Source of the DNA: Thermoplasmata archaeon
Lineage (GTDB): Archaea; Thermoplasmatota; SW-10-69-26
Length of the DNA: 5,911 nt
Assembly (NCBI GenBank): GCA_003561665.1
Contig: PWVY01000175.1
Coordinates: 1 to 5,911, forward strand
Reading direction: 5' to 3'
A program made the translations under genes and the position numbers. Shown here one piece after another: positions 1-5,677 of this stretch (positions are counted from its first letter, which is position 1; the number at the start of each line of letters is the position of its first letter). The notes beneath the pieces are model-generated. The model was not told the origin of the DNA and did not search any database. It was given only the letters and a program-made list of their open reading frames with translations.

Positions 1-228
1 GGGGGGTTGCGGTTGGTGTGGGTGTTGGTTTATTATGGCGTGTTTTGGGGGGGTTGGGTGGGGGTCCCGTTGTTGGGGGTGGTGGCGTTGTTGGGTGCTT
101 CGTTCTTGCCGGGTCGTGTGTGGTTGTGGGCGCGTTGGTTGTTCGGGGCGTGGGTGTTGGCGTGGCTTGGCGTGTTGGCGTCGTTGGTGTGGTTGGGGGC
201 GCCTGCGCCGTTCATGGGGGTTGGTTAG
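1..228 (+). CDS. C-terminal fragment of a hydrophobic membrane protein (5' end outside window)
   Basis: The frame is open from the left edge to a TAG stop at 226-228 and gives about 75 residues rich in Leu, Val, Trp and Gly. Two to three membrane-spanning stretches can be seen, with short turns at an LPGR motif and at the APAP tail, so this is probably the end of a multi-pass inner-membrane protein. I chose this frame because its third codon positions are nearly all G, as in the neighbouring + strand genes. The competing open frame (18-296) is a monotonous Gly/Val string. No family can be recognised. The stretch is low-complexity G/T DNA, so chance openness of the frame is a real risk. It lies 86 nt upstream of the signalling operon in the same orientation. 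Confidence 0.55.
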   Translation, partial: GGLRLVWVLVYYGVFWGGWVGVPLLGVVALLGASFLPGRVWLWARWLFGAWVLAWLGVLASLVWLGAPAPFMGVG

Positions 229-271
229 GGCGCTTTTTGGGGGGTTGCAATGGATGGATTGCGGGCGGCCA

Positions 272-281
272 AGGCTTTATC
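272..281 (+). promoter_or_regulatory. Possible TATA element of the signalling operon
   Basis: A short CTTTAT core sits in an otherwise G-rich gap, about 35-40 nt before the ATG at 315. An archaeal transcript starting some 25 nt downstream would begin near 300-302, just ahead of the GGAGG, giving a very short leader. The match to a TATA box is weak, and read-through from the gene at 1-228 is equally possible. Confidence 0.35.
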
Positions 282-302
282 CTGATGATGCGATAGGTGT
301 TT

Positions 303-307
303 GGAGG
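303..307 (+). promoter_or_regulatory. Shine-Dalgarno GGAGG fixing the start at 315
   Basis: GGAGG lies 7 nt before ATG 315, an ideal spacing. It rules against the upstream in-frame GTG at 297, which would place the motif inside the coding sequence. Confidence 0.75.
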
Positions 308-314
308 CCCAATC

Positions 315-1181
315 ATGAGTTTGCTTCGCACGGTCATCTTCGCGGTTGTTTCGATGGTTGCTCTTGCTTCCCTGGCGTTCGGTGCATCCCCATTGGGTGA
401 TGTGGGGGAGCAGGCGTTCGATTACTGGGATGCTTCGGATGATCCAGAGGAACCTTCAGAGGTCACCCAGCCGGGGACGTACTCGGCGTTCTTGCACGCG
501 CCGGAGGATCAGGATTGGTACGAGCTTGACCGGAAGGACTGGTTCCTTGGTAACCCAGGGGATCCGGCGTGCGTGGCGGTGGACTTCAAGGGTGATGTGC
601 ACGCAAGCAGCCACATCTGGGTTCCAGAGGAGGCGGGGGATGAATACGACAAGGGCGAATATTACGTGGGTTCGGGCCTTTCGCTTACGAGCAATGCACC
701 CATGGCCCTCGTGGTGCCTTCGTTCTCGGAGGTTCGGTTCGGGTTAGCGAGCGAGCCCGTGCTGGAGGATGGTTCCCTGCAGGGCTCCGGGGCTTACAAT
801 TTCAGCATCGCGGTTCACACCCTCAGTGAGGTGGCAGATAAACCGCACGATCAGGATGGATTGCCCACGTGCCTTGCCCCGTCGATCAAGGACGGAGAAC
901 CATTCGAGTACGCGTTCGAGCTGGACGATCCCTCCAGCCTCACGTTCTCCGCCACCAAGACCCACGATGTCCAGGTGGATCTGGTGGATCCGGACGGTGA
1001 AACCGAGACGCTTGTCGAGATGGGGCATGAGGACATCATTGGAACGATCTCGTTGGACCCGGGTGAGCATCACCTTAAGGTGACGGCGAACGGTGAGGTG
1101 AACCCGTTCATGGGCTTCTCGTTTGGCCCAGATGATGACGATGATGAGTACAACGGTCGTCCGTGCGAGCCCAACTGTTAA
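315..1181 (+). CDS. Exported protein with two PPC-like beta domains, first gene of the kinase operon
   Basis: The 288-residue protein starts at ATG 315, supported by GGAGG 7 nt upstream. Residues 1-24 form a Sec-type signal peptide (Arg at 5, hydrophobic core, AFGA before the predicted cut), so the protein is probably exported. Residues about 45-170 resemble a pre-peptidase C-terminal (PPC) type beta sandwich: a GTYSAFL strand followed by DQDWYEL, the typical 'D-x-D-x-Y' turn, and a closing YNFSIAV strand. Residues about 187-262 look like a second such unit, ending DPGEHHLKV. The tail is five Asp residues (273-277) followed by Cys284-x3-Cys288, with Cys288 the final residue. Cys86 and Cys186 make four cysteines in all, enough for two disulfides. 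There is no catalytic domain. PPC domains usually bind ligands or mediate interactions outside the cell. The gene lies just ahead of the membrane kinase, so it could be its extracytoplasmic partner (inference). Export is well supported; the domain assignment is moderate. Confidence 0.85.
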   Translation: MSLLRTVIFAVVSMVALASLAFGASPLGDVGEQAFDYWDASDDPEEPSEVTQPGTYSAFLHAPEDQDWYELDRKDWFLGNPGDPACVAVDFKGDVHASSHIWVPEEAGDEYDKGEYYVGSGLSLTSNAPMALVVPSFSEVRFGLASEPVLEDGSLQGSGAYNFSIAVHTLSEVADKPHDQDGLPTCLAPSIKDGEPFEYAFELDDPSSLTFSATKTHDVQVDLVDPDGETETLVEMGHEDIIGTISLDPGEHHLKVTANGEVNPFMGFSFGPDDDDDEYNGRPCEPNC

Positions 1182-1190
1182 GCGGTGACC

Positions 1191-1196
1191 AAGGGG
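1191..1196 (+). promoter_or_regulatory. Weak Shine-Dalgarno (AAGGGG) supporting GTG 1205
   Basis: A purine run lies 8 nt before GTG 1205. A better anti-SD match, GGTGA at 1184-1188, lies 16 nt from it, which is long. The alternative start GTG 1163, inside the previous gene, has no purine-rich sequence before it. Confidence 0.4.
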
Positions 1197-1204
1197 CGTG
1201 GAGC

Positions 1205-3268
1205 GTGGTCGACGCAGAGATCATTTCAGCAGGATGGGCAACCGCCAGCGGCGTAGGCTTGGCCCTTTTGGCCGGTTTCGTGCTTTCCGGGGGCGCGACG
1301 CGATCTCGGGGTGCGATGCCGTTTGGTTTGTTCGTTCTTGCGTGGGCGATGTCGATCGTGGCCGTGAACATCGCCCCTCAGTTCCCCGGTTACGCTCGGT
1401 ATCTTTACGTTTTCACCGTGGGGATGCTGCTTGTCATCCCGTACCTTTTGATCGAGTTCGCAGCTTCGTTCGCTTCCGGAGGCCCTCGGGATCTTGGATG
1501 GATGGGGGCCCGCTGGAGCCTGGGGGCGCTTGCGGTGATCGGGGCTCTCGTGGTCGCGTTCCGCCCAGGCGTCTTCTTGGAGAGTACCCTCCTCACTGGC
1601 GGGCTCGTGTATCCTACGTGGACGATATGGAAGGTTGTGGTGGACCTTGTAGGGATCGTCGCATTCGGTGTAACGCTCCTGATCTTGTACGTTTCTCTGC
1701 GGAATGCTCCCACGGCGCGCACGAAGAACCGTCTTTTGATCTTCGTGACGGGTTTCGGGATCTACGTGGGGTACTCTTCGGGTAACTACCTGGTCAGGAA
1801 CCTCTCCCACGCGTCGTGGAGTTTCTTGGATCCTTCGATGCTTTACGTGGTCGGGTTCTTCGCCTCTTGGGCGCTCGTCATCGCCTTGGGTGGGCATGCT
1901 CTTCGTGCGTTCACGGAGGCTCATGTGGAGGAGGATCGGCGCCGTGAGATGTTCATCGCCGCCTCGTTGTTGTTCCCGCTTGGTTGGGCGATGGCTGAAG
2001 CGCTTCTGGTCTCCTCGTTCTTCCAGAGTGTTGGGTTGTGGCGTTTGGTTAGCGTGGCCATCATCGCGTACGGGATGGCGCGGTGGCGCATCTATGATCT
2101 TCCGGACCGGGTCCGGCGTGCGGCGGCTTCCTCGACCGGGTTCGCCGGGGCCTTGGCGGGTGGTGCCGTCGTTTTCGGGCTGACGAGCGGTTTTGGGGGA
2201 GGGCCCCTCGTAGCCCTGTTGGGTGGGGTTGCCGTGACGAGCGCGTCGGCAGGGCCAAGCATGCGTTTTTCGCGTCGCTGGTTGGGGCCTTCGTACGGTG
2301 ATGACCCCGGTGCCCGGGAGAAGCATCGCTTCGCTCGGAAGGTCGATGCGTACCGGGCCGCGGTGGAGACGTCCATCGCGCGGGGAACGCGGGAGGAGGA
2401 TGAGGCGTTCTTGAGAGCGTTGCAGGAGGATTTCGGTATCGATCCGCGGGAGGCTCGCGTGATCGAGCATTATGCTAGGGATGCTGTTATCCCGGTCAAG
2501 GAGGGGGATGCGGGGGATGCGTATGATCGGATCCGCATCTTGGGCCAGGGGGGAGCGGGTCAGACGTGGTTGGCCCGGGATCGAGCACGCGATCGCTTGG
2601 TCGTCCTTAAGGAGCCGTTGAAGCGGTGGCATACGAGCGATGCCATGATCGAGGCTGCCAGGAGCGAGGCGAGGTTGGCTGCGAAGGTTCGCCATCCGAA
2701 CGTGGTGGAAGTTGAGGAGGTCATCGAAGATGATGGGGTCCCCATCTTGGTGATGGAGTACGTGAGCGGTGGGAGCTTGGGGGAGATCCTTCGGGACGAG
2801 GGGGCGCTTGAGTGGCCGCGGGCTGTGAAGCTCGTGGCGGACGTGGCTTGGGGGTTAAGCGCGGTGCATCAAGCAGGGATCCTGCATCGTGATGTGAAGC
2901 CGAGCAACGTGCTCGTGACGGAGGATGGCATGGCGAAGGTGTCGGATTTCGGTATCGCTCGGAAAGAGGAGGATGGGGGTACGCGCGTGTTGGAGGGTCA
3001 GGCTCCTGCTGGAACGAGCGGGTTCATGGCTCCGGAGGTCGAGCGGGGGACGTCCCGGGGGAGTGAGGCGGCGGATGTGTACGGGTGTGCGGCGTTGCTT
3101 CATTCCTTGTTGACGGGTGAGCAGCCTGATCGTTGGAGCCCGTTGCCGGATCGGATCCCGGAGGATGTGAAGGATTTGCTCCAACGAGGTCTTGACCCGG
3201 ACCCTGAGATGCGTTTCGCGTCCGCGGAGGCGTTGGCGAGAGCGTTGGAGGAGTTGAGCGTCGCTTGA
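1205..3268 (+). CDS. Polytopic membrane serine/threonine protein kinase (Hanks/PknB-like)
   Basis: The 687-residue protein (from GTG 1205) has two halves. Residues about 16-350 contain 9 to 11 hydrophobic helices (for example 37-54, 66-89, 144-165, 212-230, 248-270 and 276-294). A charged linker (about 351-440) follows. The kinase domain runs about 442-686 with all key elements: glycine loop GQGGAG (447-452), ATP-binding Lys469 (VVLKEPL), helix-C Glu488, HRDVKPSN with catalytic Asp563, Lys565 and Asn568, metal-binding DFG at 581-583, APE at 609-611, Asp624 of helix F and Arg670. The segment before APE holds Thr593, Thr604 and Ser605, plausible autophosphorylation sites. It should therefore be active, transferring ATP phosphate to Ser/Thr on the cytoplasmic side. 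The many-helix sensor half differs from the single-pass plus PASTA layout of bacterial PknB. GTG 1163 would add 14 residues and overlap the upstream gene. The next gene encodes an FHA protein, the natural reader of its product. Confidence 0.93.
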   Translation: MVDAEIISAGWATASGVGLALLAGFVLSGGATRSRGAMPFGLFVLAWAMSIVAVNIAPQFPGYARYLYVFTVGMLLVIPYLLIEFAASFASGGPRDLGWMGARWSLGALAVIGALVVAFRPGVFLESTLLTGGLVYPTWTIWKVVVDLVGIVAFGVTLLILYVSLRNAPTARTKNRLLIFVTGFGIYVGYSSGNYLVRNLSHASWSFLDPSMLYVVGFFASWALVIALGGHALRAFTEAHVEEDRRREMFIAASLLFPLGWAMAEALLVSSFFQSVGLWRLVSVAIIAYGMARWRIYDLPDRVRRAAASSTGFAGALAGGAVVFGLTSGFGGGPLVALLGGVAVTSASAGPSMRFSRRWLGPSYGDDPGAREKHRFARKVDAYRAAVETSIARGTREEDEAFLRALQEDFGIDPREARVIEHYARDAVIPVKEGDAGDAYDRIRILGQGGAGQTWLARDRARDRLVVLKEPLKRWHTSDAMIEAARSEARLAAKVRHPNVVEVEEVIEDDGVPILVMEYVSGGSLGEILRDEGALEWPRAVKLVADVAWGLSAVHQAGILHRDVKPSNVLVTEDGMAKVSDFGIARKEEDGGTRVLEGQAPAGTSGFMAPEVERGTSRGSEAADVYGCAALLHSLLTGEQPDRWSPLPDRIPEDVKDLLQRGLDPDPEMRFASAEALARALEELSVA
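3247..3253 (+). promoter_or_regulatory. Shine-Dalgarno-like GGAGGAG within the kinase 3' end
   Basis: This purine motif lies 11 nt before TTG 3265, the start that overlaps the kinase stop. The spacing is long, so re-initiation after kinase translation may matter more. A second motif (GGAG at 3283-3286) could serve TTG 3292, which would shorten the protein by nine residues. Confidence 0.4.
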
Positions 3269-3966
3269 TCCATGATCTTGAAGGAGAGGAGTTGGAGAAG
3301 CTGAGCGATTCGTTCTTCGCTTTGTCGAGCGAGCGTCGGCTTCAGACGTTGTATTTCTTGACGGAGCCTAAATCGCGCCAGGAGATCGCGGATGAGCTTG
3401 GGATCAGTCGCCAGGCGGTGACGCAGCATTTGGATAAGCTCATCAAGCATGGGTTCGTGGAGGAGATCGAAGGATGGCGTGACTCCGGGCCTGTCGCGGA
3501 GTTTCGCGTGATCCCGAACCGGTTGTTCGCGTTGGGGATGGCGCTTGTGGATCTGGGGAACCTTGAGGCGACGGGGGGGGAGGATCGCATTGGGAGCATG
3601 GCGACGGAACCGTTGGATGATGTCCCGGACGCGGAGCGGCCGATCGAGGTCTCGCACCCGGACCCGCACCTGTTGATCCTGGATGGTCCTTTGGCGGGGG
3701 AGCGGTTCCAGCTTGAAGGGAAGCGGTCTCGGTGGACGATCGGGCGGGGGGAGAATCGGGATTTGAAGATCGATCATGATCCGTATGTTTCAAGCCAGCA
3801 TTGCGAGGTGCGGTTGACGCCTCGAGGGTACGCGATCGTGGATGCGTACAGTGCGAACGGGAAGCTGGTGAACTTCACTCGGTTGCCGCGAGGGGAGAGG
3901 GCCCCGTTGAAGGCGGGGGATGTGGTTCGGGTAGGCCGGACGGGGCTTGTTTTCCAGAAAGAGTGA
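3265..3966 (+). CDS. Winged-helix DNA-binding protein with C-terminal FHA domain
   Basis: The 233-residue protein is cytoplasmic, with no membrane helix or signal peptide. Residues about 13-85 form an ArsR/MarR-like winged helix: helix SRQEIADEL (37-45), recognition helix SRQAVTQHLDKLIKHG (48-63), and a wing ending AEFRVI. A Glu/Asp-rich linker (about 95-133) contains a G8 tract in the DNA. Residues about 134-231 form an FHA domain with the standard signature: GR at 160-161, the SSQH motif at 176-179 that contacts phosphothreonine, and NG at 198-199 followed by Asn203. FHA domains bind phosphothreonine peptides, so this protein probably reads the output of the kinase upstream and changes its DNA binding (inference from adjacency). 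The TTG start overlaps the kinase TGA (TTGA), implying translational coupling. TTG 3292 is a possible alternative. The domains are certain; the target genes are unknown. Confidence 0.92.
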   Translation: MIHDLEGEELEKLSDSFFALSSERRLQTLYFLTEPKSRQEIADELGISRQAVTQHLDKLIKHGFVEEIEGWRDSGPVAEFRVIPNRLFALGMALVDLGNLEATGGEDRIGSMATEPLDDVPDAERPIEVSHPDPHLLILDGPLAGERFQLEGKRSRWTIGRGENRDLKIDHDPYVSSQHCEVRLTPRGYAIVDAYSANGKLVNFTRLPRGERAPLKAGDVVRVGRTGLVFQKE

Positions 3967-3997
3967 TCCGCGCCGTGTTGGGGCTGCTGTTCGCTTC

Positions 3998-5383
3998 TTA
4001 TGCGTCGTGGCCGGTTCGTTCGAGGACGCGGTCGACGAGTTCGGGGGCTTTCCCGAGGTAGTTGAGCGGGTCAAGGAGGTCGGCGAGGTCTTCGGGTGTG
4101 AGGTGTTCTTGGACGTTTTCGTGTTTGAGGAGCGCGTCTTGGAACTCGTCGAGGGTCGTTGCGTTCATGCTGGATTGGCGCACGATCTCGTGGGCGTGTT
4201 GTCGGGGTAGGCCTTGGTGGGTGAGTTCGATGACGATGGCTTCGGCCGTGATGGTGGGGGTCAGGTGGAGGTTTTTCTCCATTTGGGCTTCGTTGACGCG
4301 GAGGTCTTCGAACACTGTCGCGGTGACGCGTGTGCATTCGTGGGTGAGGGTGAAGAGGTGCGGGAGGATGAAGCGTTCTCCGCTGCTGTTGGCGAGGTCG
4401 CGCTCGTGCCATTGCACGGCGTTCTCGTAGGCGGGGGTGAGGAAGCTTCGTGCGATGCGTGCAAGGCCGCAGATCTTCTCGCTTGCGACGGGGTTTTTCT
4501 TTTGGGCCATGGTGCTGGAGCCGACTTGGTTGGCTTCTTGGAAGCCTTCGGCGGCTTCGTTGATCTCGTTGCGTTGGAGGTTGCGGATCTCCGTGGCGAA
4601 GCGTTCCAGCGTGGTGACGATGTTGGCGAAGTGGCTGAAGAGTTCGTTGTAGCGGTCGCGTGCGACGATCTGCGTGGGGGCGGGTTCCATGGGGATGTTC
4701 AGTTCTTCGTGGACGTAGGTTTCGATGTCGAAGGCGTCGTCGCCGAATGCGGCGCCGGTGCCGACGGCGCCCATGGTTTTGCCGACGATGCAGCGGTCTT
4801 TGCTGTCGATGAGGCGTTCGCGGTGTCGGTGGACTTCGAGGAGGTAGGCGGCCATCTTGTAGCCGAACGTTGTGGGGACGGCGTGTTGGGCGTGGGTTCG
4901 TCCGGGGCAGGGGGTGGATCGGTAGGTGCGTGCGAGGGTGGCAAGCGCGCGTTCGAGGCGTTGGAGTTCGTCGAGGATGAGGTTGACGCCTTCGCGCATC
5001 ATGAGCGCGTTGGCGGTGTCGATGATGTCGTAACTGGTGGCGCCGAGGTGGACGAAGCGTCCGGCTCCTTTTTCGCATTGTTCGGTGAGGGCTTGGACGA
5101 CGGCCATCAGATCGTGTTTGATCTCGGCTTCGATCTGTTTGACGCGTTCGGGGTGGACGTGTTCGAGGGTGGCTTTCTTGGTGATCTCGTCCGCGGCGTC
5201 TTGGGGGATGTTGCCGGCGCGTGCGTGGGCTCGTGCGAGGGCGGCTTCGACCTCGAGGAGGCGTTCGAGCTTGCCGGCTTCGCTGAAGGTGGCTTTGATC
5301 TGCGGTGTCCCGTAGCGGAAGTCGAGAGCGCAGACGGGGCTTTGGGCCGGGTTCGGGGTGGGGGCGTTGTCCTCGTCGCCCAT
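3998..5383 (-). CDS. purB: Adenylosuccinate lyase
   Basis: The 461-residue protein belongs to the fumarase/aspartase superfamily. Adenylosuccinate lyase removes fumarate from SAICAR and from adenylosuccinate, acting twice in purine synthesis as a cytoplasmic homotetramer. Visible PurB features are FRYGTPQ (22-28) and the LEVEAALA helix (43-50), EIKHD with His90, GRTHAQHAVPTTFGYK (161-176) with catalytic His164, and the mobile signature loop GSSTMAQKKNP (288-298) with the active-site serine. WHERDLANSSGER (325-337) is specific to PurB. Length is normal for the short archaeal/Bacillus type. The loop has Ala-Gln where many PurB proteins have Pro-His, which recalls argininosuccinate lyase, but the WHERD segment favours PurB. 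I chose ATG 5383 because a T6 element lies 28 nt upstream on this strand, as expected for a leaderless mRNA. ATG 5452 would add 23 residues that do not resemble the family. The gene converges on the signalling operon with a 31-nt gap, in which I see no clear terminator. Confidence 0.95.
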   Translation of the reverse strand: MGDEDNAPTPNPAQSPVCALDFRYGTPQIKATFSEAGKLERLLEVEAALARAHARAGNIPQDAADEITKKATLEHVHPERVKQIEAEIKHDLMAVVQALTEQCEKGAGRFVHLGATSYDIIDTANALMMREGVNLILDELQRLERALATLARTYRSTPCPGRTHAQHAVPTTFGYKMAAYLLEVHRHRERLIDSKDRCIVGKTMGAVGTGAAFGDDAFDIETYVHEELNIPMEPAPTQIVARDRYNELFSHFANIVTTLERFATEIRNLQRNEINEAAEGFQEANQVGSSTMAQKKNPVASEKICGLARIARSFLTPAYENAVQWHERDLANSSGERFILPHLFTLTHECTRVTATVFEDLRVNEAQMEKNLHLTPTITAEAIVIELTHQGLPRQHAHEIVRQSSMNATTLDEFQDALLKHENVQEHLTPEDLADLLDPLNYLGKAPELVDRVLERTGHDA

Positions 5384-5405
5384 GGAGGCGCGAGGGGGGC
5401 ATCGT

Positions 5406-5417
5406 TCAAAAAAGTAT
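5406..5417 (-). promoter_or_regulatory. TATA-like element for leaderless purB
   Basis: Read on the - strand, this is ATACTTTTTTGA, the only T-rich run near the gene. Its centre is about 28 nt before the A of ATG 5383, which puts the transcription start at or next to the start codon. No Shine-Dalgarno sequence exists in between (the stretch is C-rich on that strand). Confidence 0.55.
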
Positions 5418-5441
5418 GGAGCCGTGGAACTCGCCCCCTCG

Positions 5442-5458
5442 CTTACAACCATAGTAAG
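5442..5458. repeat. Inverted repeat CTTAC-N7-GTAAG, candidate operator
   Basis: Five-base perfect arms (5442-5446 and 5454-5458) flank a 7-nt spacer, about 60-75 nt upstream of the purB start. The size and spacing would suit a dimeric DNA-binding protein. Arms this short can occur by chance, though the surrounding AT-rich context is distinct from the rest of the window. Confidence 0.35.
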
Positions 5459-5496
5459 TCTTCTAATTCATACAAACAGTTATAATGGTTAGAAGA
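5459..5496. repeat. Inverted repeat TCTTCTAA / TTAGAAGA flanking a TATA element
   Basis: Eight-base perfect arms (5459-5466 and 5489-5496) enclose 22 nt that include the TTATAAT element at 5480-5486. It sits in the most AT-rich part of the window, between divergent transcription units. It could be an operator, or a factor-binding pair controlling the + strand promoter inside it. Confidence 0.45.
5478..5488 (+). promoter_or_regulatory. TATA box driving the putative structured RNA
   Basis: AGTTATAATGG contains a good archaeal TATA core centred near 5483. A start about 25 nt downstream falls at G5508, the first base of the first potential stem (GTTCCC). The sequence is nearly symmetric, so it could also serve - strand transcription towards purB. 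Confidence 0.5.
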
Positions 5497-5507
5497 TGTG
5501 TGGGTTT

Positions 5508-5631
5508 GTTCCCTGGTCGGGAGCCCATGGGATGGGAACCGCTGGGACACAGGCCGGCCTTCCTCACCTCCACCCTGGCCGTCCGGGCCGCCGGGAACCC
5601 CCCGGCGGCCCTCCTCCCCAGCCGCTTTTTT
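5508..5631 (+). ncRNA. Putative structured non-coding RNA, about 124 nt, family unknown
   Basis: This GC-rich segment lies downstream of a TATA box and ends in six T residues. Possible stems, read directly from the sequence: GTTCCC 5508-5513 with GGGAAC 5534-5539; GCTGGG 5541-5546 with CCCAGC 5617-5622; GGCCGG 5552-5557 with CTGGCC 5575-5580 (one G-U) around a pyrimidine-rich loop; and an 11-bp perfect hairpin 5585-5595 / 5601-5611 with loop AACCC. The GCTGGG/CCCAGC stem encloses the last two, giving a plausible three-way junction. I found no tRNA T-loop, no 5S rRNA loop sequences, no C/D boxes and no RNase P or SRP core of the right length. The coding reading (5496-5744) is Pro/Gly-rich and unconvincing. 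It could instead be an untranslated leader or a DNA element. Structure potential is clear; transcription is inferred. Confidence 0.45.
5585..5611 (+). repeat. Perfect 11-bp GC hairpin
   Basis: Arms 5585-5595 and 5601-5611 are fully complementary and all G/C, with a five-base loop (AACCC). It is the most stable hairpin I found in the window. It lies in non-coding DNA between divergent genes and is part of the putative RNA above. Confidence 0.8.
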
Positions 5632-5633
5632 AC
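5624..5633 (+). terminator. T6 tract, likely 3' end of the putative RNA
   Basis: Six T residues (5626-5631) follow the CCCAGC arm of the closing stem. Archaeal RNA polymerase can terminate at T tracts without a hairpin. The same bases (TTTTTTACA) resemble a TATA element, so either use is possible. Confidence 0.4.
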
Positions 5634-5647
5634 AACATGGCTAGAGA

Positions 5648-5660
5648 ACTTTTTACATAC
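5648..5660 (+). promoter_or_regulatory. TATA element of the right-edge gene, leaderless
   Basis: ACTTTTTACATAC is centred near 5655, about 23 nt before ATG 5678, so transcription should begin at or next to the start codon. There is no Shine-Dalgarno sequence. A near copy (CTTTTTTACA) lies 24 nt upstream. Confidence 0.55.
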
Positions 5661-5677
5661 CTCTGCGTCGATGCCGC

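Noticed and set aside
18..296. Alternative + strand frame at the left edge (92 codons)
   Set aside because: Its translation is a Gly/Val-rich low-complexity string, while the frame ending at 228 has G-ending codons and membrane-helix-like composition.
1226..2695. Long - strand open frame of 489 codons opposite the kinase
   Set aside because: Its translation is Arg/Pro/His-rich with no domain-like pattern, and it lies opposite a kinase gene with complete motifs. High G+C makes such open antisense frames common.
4214..5485. Long + strand open frame of 423 codons opposite purB
   Set aside because: It is a Gly/Val/Asp/Phe-rich mirror of purB. The - strand frame carries all catalytic PurB motifs.
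5540..5575. Minus-strand GAGGAAGGCCGG resembling the RNase P RNA GAGGAAAGUCC core
   Set aside because: The match is partial. The partner ACAGA-type core is absent, and the segment is far too short for a usual RNase P RNA.
5508..5631. 5S rRNA or SRP RNA as identity of the structured segment
   Set aside because: The length suits 5S, but the conserved 5S loop sequences are missing. SRP RNA would be about twice as long, and no SRP GNAR-loop arrangement is visible.
5496..5640. Archaeal origin recognition boxes near the skew flip
   Set aside because: I found no convincing match to the known origin-box sequence with its G-run; the G-rich pieces here are explained by the hairpins.
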